A stretch of 64,000 nt of DNA from Malurus cyaneus samueli (Eukaryota; Chordata; Aves; Passeriformes; Maluridae): positions 64,651,535-64,715,534 of the forward strand of contig CM019236.1 in the NCBI GenBank assembly GCA_009741485.1. The letters run 5' to 3'. Under the pieces are notes generated by a model, which was not told where the DNA came from, did no database searches, and saw only the letters and a list, made by a program, of their open reading frames with translations. Both the position numbers and the translations under genes were made by a program. Positions 37,943-50,160 of the stretch are shown one piece after another; position 1 is the first letter of the stretch; every line of letters starts with the position of its first letter.

Positions 37943-40900
37943 ATAGAGTGTAAATCAAATAAAGCATGAGCAACCAGCATAGTTGCTGATCCTGCTGCCC
38001 CTCAAAAAGCTTCAAAAAGCTGTTGGTCTGAAAAGTAAGCTCTGGCACACCCCCTAAGTAATCCAAAGAGACCATGTCAGCATCATCCATCTCACTTCTC
38101 AAAATCATATGGTGTTGCAATATAAGACAGGTTGGAGTGAGTGAACACTGCGTGGCACAAAAAAACCTAACACAAAAAAAGGGTTAGAAAACCTTCTCCA
38201 CTAATCCCAAAACGGGGCTGTGGAGGAGTCAGCTATTAAATAGAACTTTTGCAATCAAAGTAACAACAGGAGAACTGTTTGGAAGAAGATTAATTTGGAA
38301 GTTGCCGTCTTGTAGCAATAATCAAAATGACAGACTGCCTGAGAGTTACTCATTTCCTGCAGATTATCTAATTTGTGATTGTGTAACATACCATATCTAG
38401 AATCACAGTGAGCATCAGCTAGCGCTTTTTTATCCCCTTACTTTTGTCAAAGCAGACGAAGTGGGAATTCCAAACCCTTTTTTCTGTTTCAAACATACAT
38501 CTTCATTCAGAATTAACAAACTGGACCCTCTGCCTTATATAAATACCATTCCATGATCAGGATGGTCCGCCTCTCTGATGATGGCATTCAACATTTAAAT
38601 GTCACAACCAGCCTTTGGAAGTCCATTAACACTCTATTAAGAATGAATGGAGGTACTTCAAACCTTTTATTTCAGTCTCCTGACTCTGGGAACGACAAAA
38701 CCGCAGCCCTACTTGCTTTGCAGAGCCAAGTCTACCTTCGCACGTCATTTTGATAGAAAAAATACGTGAAGTTTTTGAGTAGGCAGAACTATGCTAATAT
38801 TTGCGCGAATAACTGATAAATCAACCAATCATGAAATTCAGCACTGGAGAGACATTGTTACTTTAGTAAATGGGTAAATGAAATTTAAACGCACTATGAA
38901 GACTAGCACAGTTTGCCACTATGGTGCATAATGCCAGCATGAAGTTCCCATTAACCATCTTCTTAGAGAAAAGAAGTATGTAAGCATTAACTTCTCTGCA
39001 GAGAAAACCACTCCCCGGTTTAAATATCTGCCGACTCGATATTTATTCTTATACCAACAAAACAAAATGTAATCCACTATTGTATTTCTCTTTTCAGAAT
39101 GCAGCATAAATAACACGAAATCTAGTTAGAAATTAAGTTGTGGTGGGGGAGTGTTCGTCACAATGAAGTAATTGTAAATAAAACATATTTATTGTGAACT
39201 GTTGTGGCTGCAGCTATACTTGATCGATACTCAGGCAGAAAATGCAATTTACAATGAGGCTTTCAGAACAATCTTTGGCACTAGGCTAATTCTGGGTTTC
39301 TGCAGTAACAAAGAAACTGAACTAACAAACGCAGAACAAAGTCAACAATTCTAATTCATCTGTGTACCTGTGAAGTTCTTTCCATTGATTCAGTTAAACC
39401 AGAGTGCGCTAAAAAGCAATAAAGAACAAAATGGAAAAAGCACACCACTCAAATTCTGGCTTTTGAGCCATGTAAGCCTTATAATTTCTCATAGTGTATA
39501 TAGATGCCTCATCACTACATAGAAGCCATGAAAATAATTTTCAATATTCTACAACACTGTCTTCCTTTTTCTGCCTCTAAAAAAAAGGCAGAATCCTACC
39601 TACCTGCCAATGAGAAGACCAGATGTTTATAAACAGATCATGGAGATCAATGATTTTTCAGTGCGCTGCTCCAGGATTGAATCAGGTTAGTGAGTTAGGG
39701 AATGTTGATATAGGAAAAGAAATGTCAGATGTGAGTTAATAGCAACAGAATAAATTAAGCATTTAATTAACTGCTTAACATGACTGGGGGATAGTTTACG
39801 GCATCTGTTTATGTTATAACTAGAATAGACACAAGGAGCAGAAAGAACAGTCAAAGGATTTGGCCGCAGGCACCCAGCAAGTGGTGAAATTGTTAAACAG
39901 GACTGTGGAAACTCCCATATCCCTGTTACCGAGACAAACAGCTTAATGAAGAGCAACTCTTTTCTGGTTGCTTTTATAAAGAATTGTTCCTTGCTCCAGA
40001 TCTTTGTTTTCAGGTTCTCTCTGCCACATAACGTCGAGGAAAAAACAATTTGTTTCATCATTGAAGCATTTAAAATGCAGTGGACGAAGCGGTTGAAAGA
40101 AATTCTAATTTTATTTTCAATGAGAAGAAACTTGACCTATACAGTGCCAAAAGCAGAAAGGCATCTCCTAATTTCTTAGGAGCAGATTCAGGTAACCTTG
40201 CTTAGGCAAAAATATCTGACCATCAGACTGGTTGTTAGCCACTTGGAACTAGAAATTGACTATTACTATAAACCAGGACATTCCTCTCATTGTTCCTAAG
40301 TATCTCCACAATATTTTGGTCCAGAACGTAAATAATCTCATTAACTGACTGTTACTTTAAAGGCAATCATCATCTTAAATAATTTCTGGCATTTTCTGAA
40401 ATGTCTGTCACAGAAAAGGAAGAAAAGAAAGCAATCTGGTCAAATTTAACGATTTCAAGTTTGTTGCTCTGGATAGAATTAGTTTTTTTGTGGATCAGAT
40501 ATTTTAATTTTTTGGTTGTTGGGGTTTTTTTTGTTGCTAATCAGACACAGATAAGTGGCGGCTTTCTGTTACATGACGTGATGTGCCTGGGCGATGACTG
40601 GCCAGAAAGCGTGTTTGTACGAAAGGGCAGCTGTGTATCCAGTATGGACTGTGTCATATCGATGCTGTCCAGAAGTATATTTCCAGGAGAGCAAAGATTT
40701 AGACCATCATTACTTCCCTTTCCCATTGGATTTAAATAAGAACTAATATGAATCTAATCTCTAATTTCATTAACATTTAACAACCCCTTTTTTCCTCTCC
40801 ATGAAACATTTGAGAGAATCAGTATTTCACATGTCAAGCAAGTCTATAATGAACAATGGTTACACAGAAAAAAATACAAAGCAAATGTGAAAGCATGGCT

Positions 40901-42290
40901 AACATTTGGGCTAGAAATTTGACATTATTTGAAATAGAGAAATCTGAAGCATTTTCGTCTTGATTATAAAACCCTGAGGAATGCCTGGGTGTTTCACCAC
41001 GCTAGGAGAGATGATGGTAGAACAGGCAGAAGTTATCTCCTCCCACTCAGTTTAAACTGATTCAGACAGGGCATTTTTTGGAAGAGTCTTCTGCAATCAA
41101 TATGTCTCAGCTTGCTCCTATGTGCCTGCTGAGGGGAGAGAGCTGTTGAAAAGAATCAAGATGGGAACTTTTATCCTAACTCTATTTTATATATGTCTTA
41201 TGAAGCAAATGATCTCCAAGGCACTTATATTCGCCTTTCCAACCTTGGTACAGCAGAGAACAATATGGGTATATGTATATAAGCAGAAGGATTTCTCACC
41301 TCCCTACTCCTATCTTCTAGCAAGGCAACACCGAGCGCTTACAGGCTGCACTGTACAGATCATCTGCCCTGCCAGTCCACTGCAGCCACAGCTGTGGAGG
41401 TTCAAATTGTAAAATAAAATTTAAGAAAAAAAAAAAAAGAGAAAAAGGAAAGAGAAAAATAATATTCTATTATGGGAACAAAGACACGAAGAATATGCAT
41501 CATCAGAGTAGCAAACTTCAGCACTTTAGGCTACATGTACAACCAGAGTTTGATAAATGTGAATATTTTCTAGGCCAGCATTTTGTTACAAACTAGTGAC
41601 AGGCAGCCATTCTCCATGTCTACCTAACTTTTATTGCACTAATTCTGTAAGTAAAGAGCAATGGTTTGTTTGAAACAACAAAACAACTTGAGATGTTACT
41701 TGTTCCTAAGTAATTATTTAGCAGATTTTCTTATTGAACCAAATATTTTTGTATAAAAACATGATATAAACAAACCTGGCTTACTGAACCTGGAGGCAAA
41801 TAAACAGAATCAGGAATTTTTACATAGGTATTTTGTTTACTTAATAATGTTAATGGTATTATCAGTAATTTAATCTGGCAGCTCAAATAACAGTTAACCC
41901 TCTGGAAAGTTGTTCAGGTCAAGAGTATAACGTTCTCTTTGGTTCCCTTAAGGAACAACAGTGTCCTAAATACACTTTGTGTATATCCCCTAAGGTTATA
42001 GTGAAAACAAAAAAGTAGGAAATTTACAAAAGCTCCTAGCCAAGTATTATAATACTTGGATTTAATCAATAATACTGCATGTTTCTTTACGAAGTTTATA
42101 TGTTTAGCAAACCATCCCTGACGTCCTCGGAAACACTTTTGTAAGGGCTGCCAGTCCACTCTGCCTTTCTAAATCTATTGATTTCTTAAGAAAGATGGCT
42201 GGGTATTTGTTGTTTGGCTGGCTAAACATATAAGCCCATGACCTATGCCCCTGGCTTTTAAAATCACATGGGCGGCTGTCATGACAGGGA
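37943..42290. other. No gene recognised
   Basis: AT-rich single-copy DNA with open frames of up to 124 codons on both strands, none with a recognisable domain. A 'tatataaatacc' near 38,535 is TATA-like but has no supported gene after it. An A-rich stretch lies at about 41,427-41,460. Confidence 0.6.
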
Positions 42291-42486
42291 ATGAATCACA
42301 GAATCACAACCTGGTTTGGGTTGCAAGGACCTGCAAACCATCTAAGTTCATCCCCTGCCATGGGCAGGGACACCCTTTCACTGGAAGCAGGATTTGTCCA
42401 AGCCCCATGCAACGCCCCACTTCCAGGGATGGAGGCACCTTTCTCTAGACAAGTTTATGCAGTGCTTCAACCACCCTGAACAGCTT
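42291..42486 (-). mobile_element. CR1 LINE 3' fragment
   Basis: The plus strand starts 'aatcacagaatcacaa' (reverse of the CR1 terminal octamers). It continues with 'ctggtttgggttgcaagg', 'catctaagttcatcccc', 'tgccatgggcagggacacc' and 'cttcaaccaccctgaa', the familiar reverse complement of an avian CR1 3' end. It is about 195 bases, 5'-truncated and non-coding. Confidence 0.88.
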
Positions 42487-45400
42487 GAAGATCAGTTCCC
42501 AAAATTCAGCACCACATAACAGAAAACAGACACTCAGATAGCTTGAAAGAAAGTATTTGATCAGTGTGTACATGATAGGCTGATCTATGTACATTTTTCT
42601 TCTTGGTTATTGGTTTGTGATAGAACAACTGGTCATCACATTCAAGATGATTTCTCTGTGCTTTAGCATTTTTTCTTAAATGTATGTATTCTGAGGGAGA
42701 GAAAGAGTTCCAGACCTGCTAAACTATAGTCTAATCTGACTCTTATTAGCCAGAAAGCGAATTACACTGATGCAGCAGGCCAAATTCAGCAAATCCACCC
42801 AATGTGTGGTAAATAGGCACTGTTCTCTGCCCAACTTATTTCAGTGAAAAGATTTCCTCCCCTAATGCCTCTGCAACAGGGACATGTCAGGGGAGCAGTA
42901 GGGTCTCTGTTTTTTCTGTTCATGAGGCCTGTGGCAAGAGCATTTTTAGATGTTTTTTCAATGCTTCCTTGCACCAGTCCATCCAATAAAGGATTTCATA
43001 TCCCACTGCCAATGGGTTGGTATGTAATATAAGCAAAGAAAAAGGAAATGGAGCAATTGATAATACGAGCATAGGTTTATTGGCTAGGTGAATGTCTTCA
43101 GTCCTGCATATCTCACTTAGGCTGCAGTGTAGATTTGCCTGCCCACATTGTTCATCTCAGTGCCATTTCTATGACGAGCATTTAGTCTGGAGTTTCAGTC
43201 AGAAAGCACAGGCCTAACCTTTTTGAGGAGCATGTGTGAATTTTCCTTCATCTACTGGCATAGTTTCACTGCTATATCAGAAAAGCCTGTTAGGATTTTT
43301 TAATCTGGGGAAAACAAGACTAGTTTTACTTTACTGAAGAAAAATCCTTTTTGATGTTGTTTTTGAATAAGGTCTGGGAATAGCACTGCTGTGAAGAGGC
43401 TGCTAATCTGTGATCCTACAATTTCAGACAACTCAGGAACTTCGGCCCTCCTGTGCTCTAGGGCACTGCCAACTTATCCATATGGCCTCAAGTATGTATA
43501 TTCCCTGATAGAGAAGTTTATCTATCTACTCAATAAATAACTTCATTCCAGGTACAAAAGCATATATAAATACATTCTAATAATGTCTCTGTGGATGTGC
43601 TACTCAAAATCTCATGAATTCCAGGAGTTACCTTTTGTAACTTCATTTTTTTTTGTGGCTTTCCTGCCTGTCTGTGGAAGGAAGGAAGGACCAGTGTTGC
43701 CACAGCAGAAGGTTAGATCAGTGCAGATATCCTCATGCAGATGCAATTATGCTTGAGTGAAGAAGATTTTATCACTTAAAGAAAGCCCAATGCAAATCTC
43801 ACTGAAATGCATTACTTCTTGTAGTAATAGGTAACAATGTGAGGAAAATGGCAAAATCCTCATTTGTTCCTGGAGAAGAAAGGTAAGAAACGGACTATAG
43901 TAGTGTGGTGAAGAAGATATGAACCCAGGGGAAAAGAGATAACAACCAACCTTAAGAGGAGAGCAAAGTCAAACATCTCCTACAAATTTCCCACAGGCCT
44001 GTCATGGCCCAGTCCAACAGTTCCTTCTTCTCTACCTCCTCTCCCCACAGAAAATCAGCTGCTCTGCTGCTGCTGCAGGTTTCCATTTCCCCTCCACCCT
44101 GGGTGTAGCAGCTGCCCTGGGATGGTTCTGTTGAGAGGAACTCGGGAATGGTTGCTAAGCACAAGGGATTCAAAGAAATCTAAAAAAGCATTTGTTTCAA
44201 ATGCCATGAGGCACTAATGGACAATCAAAATAGGTATTGCTCAGGTTCTGGAAAATTGGAAAAATCTGGAAGGGGTGGTTTGCATATGAGGCAGCATGTG
44301 GAACCAACTCAAAAGTGTTCATCAAAGTTGAAAACTCTGTCAGAGAGTTTGAATATTTGTAGAAAGTGAGTGTCAATGTGCAGTATAAACACAATGAAGG
44401 ATGCTTGACTTTCTTTCCCTTAGGTGAGTATTTTTGTATTTTTTTAACTGCTCCCTCACTTATGGTAAGAGTGGACTGGATTTACAAATGTAAATGCAAG
44501 GGAAATGCTGCCATAAAGCATATGCAGACTTCTGTAGGTCTGAAGAGTTTATGGGGTATAACTCCATCACCACATAACGATAAATTATTTAGACTATTCT
44601 GCATGAAATCCGTGAATATGGATCACAGCTGTGGTCTTTTTCTTACTAAGTATCCCAAAGGTGAGGGCTGCAAATGCCAAATGCAGCAAAATGATGGAAA
44701 TGTAAGGATTGAAAGTGCAGTTTTACCAATCAGTGAATAAATCCTCCTTTTATTCTTAGAGAATATTATACCAGCTGTTGTCTGAAATAGTAGCGGTTAT
44801 TACACGGATCCAGATTTTTTCTCCTCTAGGGATTCCAAATACAGTCTTGTAAAATGAAAACAGAGGATATTCAGTGCATAGCCAACTTTGAATTTTTGGA
44901 GTCAAGAATCCCTCTCATTGCCTAAAACTGCTTTGAAAACAAAACCAACTCTCAGCAGGAAAGAGATAGACTATTTTGACCTCCTTACCTGTGTATTACT
45001 GTGTCTGGTTTGCAACTTAACCTGAGAAGATCTTTTGGCCAGGCCATTCAATGGTACCTGCATTCTCTACTTTCAAAGATACAGCAATAAAAATACACCT
45101 CCTTTATCATGGATTCTGTTTTACAAAGGGATTGGATCTGCCAGTTAAGCCCTTCATATCGCCCACAACTTTAGCATTGCTGATTAGATGTAAGACACAG
45201 GGCTGTTTATCTTCACACTTATTCTGGTTTTGCTCTTTGGCATATAGCAGATTCACATGAAGCTGGTTGGGCAATGAAGGCAACAAACTGTGCACTGGCA
45301 AAGTCCACACAGCTGACAAAGGGAGACATGTCAAGAAGAGAATATTTTACTGCTTAAGTTCAACCGCTTTGGTTCAGAGCTCCTGGAAAAATAATGCTTG

Positions 45401-46507
45401 GAGTATTTTCTTTTATCTTAGATATAGGAAGTTGATAGGTCTGTTTTGTTCACATTATCAGAAAACTACAAGCAGCAAAGCCTAAAGAATTATTAACACC
45501 ACTTTTGGCAGGGAAGTGGTAGAGAAACCTAAGAAGCAGGGCTTGTCCTGTGTGTGATGGCTTGCGAAAATCTCAAATGTTATACAAAGTTATTATGCTT
45601 GAGTTTAAAATGCCCACTGCATGTCATCTTGTAGCTGGGCCCTCACATAATCCTTTCATTTTTCAGCCTCTGTTACTTTTGCCATGCCGGGATTACCGCC
45701 GGTGGTTTCTGTGGGGGTCCTAATTGCAGACTCGGCATTCGCTCCTTATGATTTTCTGCTGCCCGTGGCTCTGGCTGAAATGGGTTAAATGGGATTGGAG
45801 CCGCTCTGCTGGGTGTGCTCAGCGCATGGCTTTTCAAGCTTGTGAGCACGTGCTCCAGGAACAAGATACAGAATCACAAGTTCTATGATGTTCTTTGTGA
45901 GAAAATAGACTGTGTATTCTTGTGGAAGGGAAGGCAGTAGTAGGAGAATGAGCTGAAGAGCATTCTAACTATTAACTCACAGTTTTAATTATTAACATAG
46001 CTTTATTTAACTTAATAAAAATTTAGAAAGATTTTAAAAATGCCTGAAGATGAAGCTCATTGCTGTTGACCTCATGTCAGGGAACTGTCAATCAACCAGA
46101 ACAAGACATTTATCCACCATAGATAAAGAAGATAGAAGTAATATATGGATTTTAAAATACAACATCGGAAATTTGTGGGCTCTTGTAAATTGGAGACGAC
46201 CTGGAGAGGAGCAATAGGATGATTTTACAATTATTTTATTCTGTAAATTCAAGAGGGTATACTATTCAGCTTTAAATAAGACACAACTGTGCTAACAAAG
46301 GACCTATATAAACATTCTTAAGGAAATCTCTTCCTGTACTTTCCACTTATAGCAGGTGGAGAGGGGTGAAAGCAGGTCATCCGGTCTGGAAGTTTTTTGT
46401 TTTGTTTTAAAACCTAATGCGTTCTGAAAGGACCTTAAAGCTGAGTTGATATATGGAATTTTTAAATGTGAAAAGCCTAGACATAAAATGAAATTGGATT
46501 ATAGTAA
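42487..46507. other. No gene recognised
   Basis: Single-copy DNA without supportable exons or transposons. A short GGAA run lies at 43,676-43,690. A plus-strand open frame at 44,366-44,740 (124 codons) has several cysteines but no recognisable family and probably arises by chance. The piece 45,680-45,850 is GC-richer. Confidence 0.6.
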
Positions 46508-47271
46508 TGTCTCAGTTTGAGAGAATGTTACAGGGTAAATGTTTCCTCTGAAGTGAAAAAAAAATTTGATAATTTTTCCCACCAATATGAAATAGATGCC
46601 AGGCAAAAAGTGAAGAGAAAAAAAGTTGTTTATTAACAAAACACAATGCCCACAGGACACAGATAAAAAGTAACCACTGGAACGCCCTGCTGCCCCTCCA
46701 CATGATCGCCACATGGCGGTGCGGAGAAAAGATGGTGGCTCCTGTCCCCAGGAAAAGAAACAAAAAGAGAAACCCAGTGGCCACTCCCGTAACAGGCAAA
46801 AAAAACCCTGGATTATAGTCCTTTCTTCACTGTGGATGAAACAGACGGTTCGGTGTGTTTTTCTGTTGCTGGCTTGGCTTCTTCCGGAATCCCGGATGAG
46901 ATGGAGCCACGCAGCTTCTCCCCGCCGGTCGCTGAAATGCTTGCAAAGCAGAATCACAGGAACCGCAGAGGGGGTCCGTCCAGGGAAAGCTGCCGAAGCT
47001 AACAAACCTGAGCTAGCTAAAATGGCAACACTGTAACTCTGCTGCACAAAGCGTGCAAGGACTCCCCTGGCACCGAGCCGGCCTGCAAAAACAAAAGCCG
47101 AACTCCAAAAAGCCCAGGCTGTGTGGCAGCGTCAGCTTTTAAACTGCCCACGCCGCCTTCCCAGCCACCCCTGCCCCTTCTTCCGGGTTGCGTTTAAAGG
47201 CACAAGCACCTTTTGGGCATACAAACCAACAGGATAGGAATACCAAACAGAATTGGCACAAAATCAACCCA
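46508..47271 (-). mobile_element. Solo LTR, same family as the provirus
   Basis: A 764-base LTR on the minus strand, collinear with the two proviral LTRs. It starts TGGGTTGATTTTGTGCC (47,271 inward) and ends ACTGAGACA (46,508). TATA-like TTTTAAA is at 47,137-47,143 and AATAAA is at 46,629-46,634 in reverse. No gag or pol flanks it, so it is most likely the product of recombination between two LTRs of a former provirus. A clear target-site duplication is not visible (flanks 'agtaa' and 'agaga'). Confidence 0.88.
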
Positions 47272-49278
47272 AGAGAAAATATATACACACATCCAGCTGT
47301 GGATTTATGAAATGGTGAAGTACAAAGACTCGTGACAGACACTGAGTTTACTTTAGCAGCACTGGAGTCACACTTAATCTGCTTCTCAGATACGTTTAAA
47401 AAGTATTCATTTATCTGCAAAAATCTATTTTCGTAAACTCCATAATTTATCAGGGATTAAAAGAGCAATGTTTTGACAACACGGCTCTTTTAAGTGCAAC
47501 TCATTATTTGTACATCTTTAATCCAGATTAAGCAGCGCCCAGGTTTTCTGATCCTGGTAAATGTATCCTTGCAGTTTACATTTGTGCAAATGATACTTCT
47601 TTTGCTATGCATGTTGCAGTTCAGGCCTGTCTTATGTCAAGTGAAGATGTTTTGGAAACTGCTTTTTTCTGTGTCTTGTAAGAGTCAAGGTTTCATTGCT
47701 TTTCAGAACAATTACCTTTGAGTGCAAGTCAATCAGTGTGATGTAATAGATTCCTGAAGTCAAAAAGAAACCTGTGAAAGGAAGTGGCTGCTTATTTTGG
47801 AATTACAGGTCCCTATGAGACAGAGGGGTGATATGACATTATTTACTCAACAGGCTTATTATTAAAAGAGAGGGACAAAAAATTCCTTCTAGATATTGGT
47901 CATTTTCTTTGAAGCCAGAATTTGACAGGAGACTGTGAACTTCTCACGTTATTGTTTAAAGAGCTCTCATTTTCATTTTTTAATGGAACTTGGAACTAAC
48001 AGGTAAAAAGCGATTTTTCCAACCTCAAGCTTTTGTCAGTTATGTTTTTCAAAAATTCCTTAACAAAGATATTTTCACCAGGAAGATAAGCAAGATAAAC
48101 TCTTGAAGAATTTATTATTTCAGAATTTTAAATTTTGAAGTTTCAGTTTAAGAGTCCAGAAAAGCTTGTCAAAGTTAAGTTTACAACAATAATGGAATGT
48201 TATTTAGCTCCTTGACTTGAATGTAAAGAAACTGAAGAATTTAAATTAAGTAGTTATATTTACTCACACTACTCACTCCTGATTTATATTTATGTGGCAT
48301 TTATTCCCTTTTGTTTTATTCTGTAAGGAAATAAGTGCAACAGATGTACTCTTTTATCACATGAGGTGTAAGTGTAAAAGACGTTAAGAAAATTGTGTCA
48401 ATTAATCCTCAGTCTCAGCTAACAGATGGTTTCTGCACTGCTTCATCTTTCAACAATTTTACTGTGAATCCAAATAGATAATGTTGTTTGAGACAACAAT
48501 TTTGTTGGATACCAGGAAGATGGAGTTATTTCTATTATACTTGAAAGTGTTCTTGTTTCCAATGAAAAATAAGAGACTTAAGCAATATTCCATATAACTT
48601 CTGGTTACAAAACCCCCTGAAATCCACTGTTCTCCAAATTGGCAATATCATCCACAAAGGTTGATGCAGCAGGGATCCAATTTTATAGTATCTATTTTCC
48701 CTGGGTATTAATTTAGTTGCCCTGTTCTTTCCTAATGTTTCCTAGAGAGCTCTCTGTGGTTTTCAATATCCTGCTGGCACTATTTCTTCATATATGGCAT
48801 ACAAAATTTTTTATACTAAACCATTTCCAAAAGATCAAATCAACTTGTCTAACATATCATACCTGCTACTGCTTTTAGTACGAGTGATGTGTCTATGTTT
48901 TGTGATTTTAGAAACATTTATAAGTATGCTTTTTGGCTCTGGGCATCCCAAAGACTGCATTCAGACAGCAACACAAAGACTAGATGGAAGAAAATGAAGA
49001 GTGCAGCCCTATAGGTTATCATCTGTACACTTTCTTGTGCAATATGGAGGAATGAAAACATATTCCCACTTACCATGAGTTATAATGCAGTACAAGCAAA
49101 GCTTAAGGCTCACTTTTCTTCCTGTGAGAAAAATCAGCCTCTGCCTGAAACATGCTGTACAGGATCCCTCCTGTCCATGGATAGCCAGGCAATTCCTCTG
49201 ACACAAGCAGGTTGAACTAACTGGAGGCAGGAGCAGAGGTGTCTGGAGGATGGTGTTCTTTCATTAGCAGAGAGCATG
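47272..49278. other. No gene recognised
   Basis: AT-rich single-copy sequence with only short open frames and no recognised repeat. Confidence 0.6.
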
Positions 49279-50160
49279 AAGTCATGGAGCCACATAATGG
49301 TTTAGGTCAGAAAAGACTCCCCATGATCATCAAGTCCAGCCTTTGACTGATCACCACCTTGTTGACCAGAACACAGCACTGAAAGTTTCCAGTTTCTCAA
49401 ATACCTCCAAAGACTGGGAGTACCAGTACCACTCTGGGTACTCTGCTCCAGTGCTTAACAACCTTTTCAGTGAGGAAATTTTTTCTGAAATCCAATCTGA
49501 ACCAGTTCTGGTGCAACCTGAGGCCATTTGTTCTTGTCCTGTCTTTTGTTACCATGGAAGAAGGGGCCGACCCTCACCTCACTCCATGCTCCTCTCAGGA
49601 AGCTGTAGAGACCAATAAGGTTCCCCCTGAGCTTCTTTTTCTTCAGACTGAATACCCCCAGCTCCCTTAGCTGCATCTCATCAGACTTGCGCTCCAGACC
49701 CTTCCCCAGCTCCATTGTCCTTCCCTGGACACACTTCCAGGACCTCAATGTGTTCCTTGCAGTCAGGGGTGCAGACGCAGGATTTGGTGGGGCCTCACCA
49801 CTGCCCGGAAGTCACTGCCCTGCTCCTGCTTGCCACCCTATTGCTAATCCAAGCCAGGATGCCCTTGGTCTTTTTGGCCACCTGGGCACAGCTGGCTCAT
49901 GTTCAGCTGCTGTCATCAGCAGCTGTAGGTCCTTTTCCCCAGGAAGCTTTCCAGACACTGTGCCCCAGCCTGTGGCACTGCTGGGGTTGTTATGATCCAA
50001 GGGCAGGACCTGGCACTTCATCTTATTTACCCTCATCCAATTGTCTTGAGCCCATTGATCCCGCCTGTCCAGTGCTTTCCTGCCCCACAACAGATGAGCA
50101 CTTCCACCAAATTTGGTGTCACCAGGTGTCACCAGTTAACAGTATTGAACAGGTTCAGTT
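49279..50160 (-). mobile_element. CR1 LINE fragment with RT end and 3' region
   Basis: On the minus strand the order is the end of CR1 ORF2 followed by the 3' region. The frame 49,812-50,132 shows DTKFGGS, KCQVLPLDHNNP and GEKDLQLLM, corresponding to the C-terminal RT part of CR1. The frame 49,467-49,748 shows LRELGVFSLKKKKLRGNLIGLYSFL, the usual last ORF2 residues. The 3' end is marked by reverse 'tcatggagccacataatgg' at 49,282 on. The coding parts are in different frames, so it is an inactive 5'-truncated copy of about 880 bases. Confidence 0.88.

Noticed and set aside
40401..40739. A 112-codon plus-strand open frame as a possible gene or exon.
   Set aside because: It has no recognisable family, no supported splice context, and low-complexity hydrophobic stretches from T-rich DNA.
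44366..44740. A 124-codon open frame with several cysteines.
   Set aside because: No known cysteine spacing pattern and no sign of exon borders. Its length is within chance for AT-rich sequence of this size.
45850..45900. 'acagaatcacaag' as a CR1 end.
   Set aside because: The rest of the CR1 3' signature is absent on both sides.
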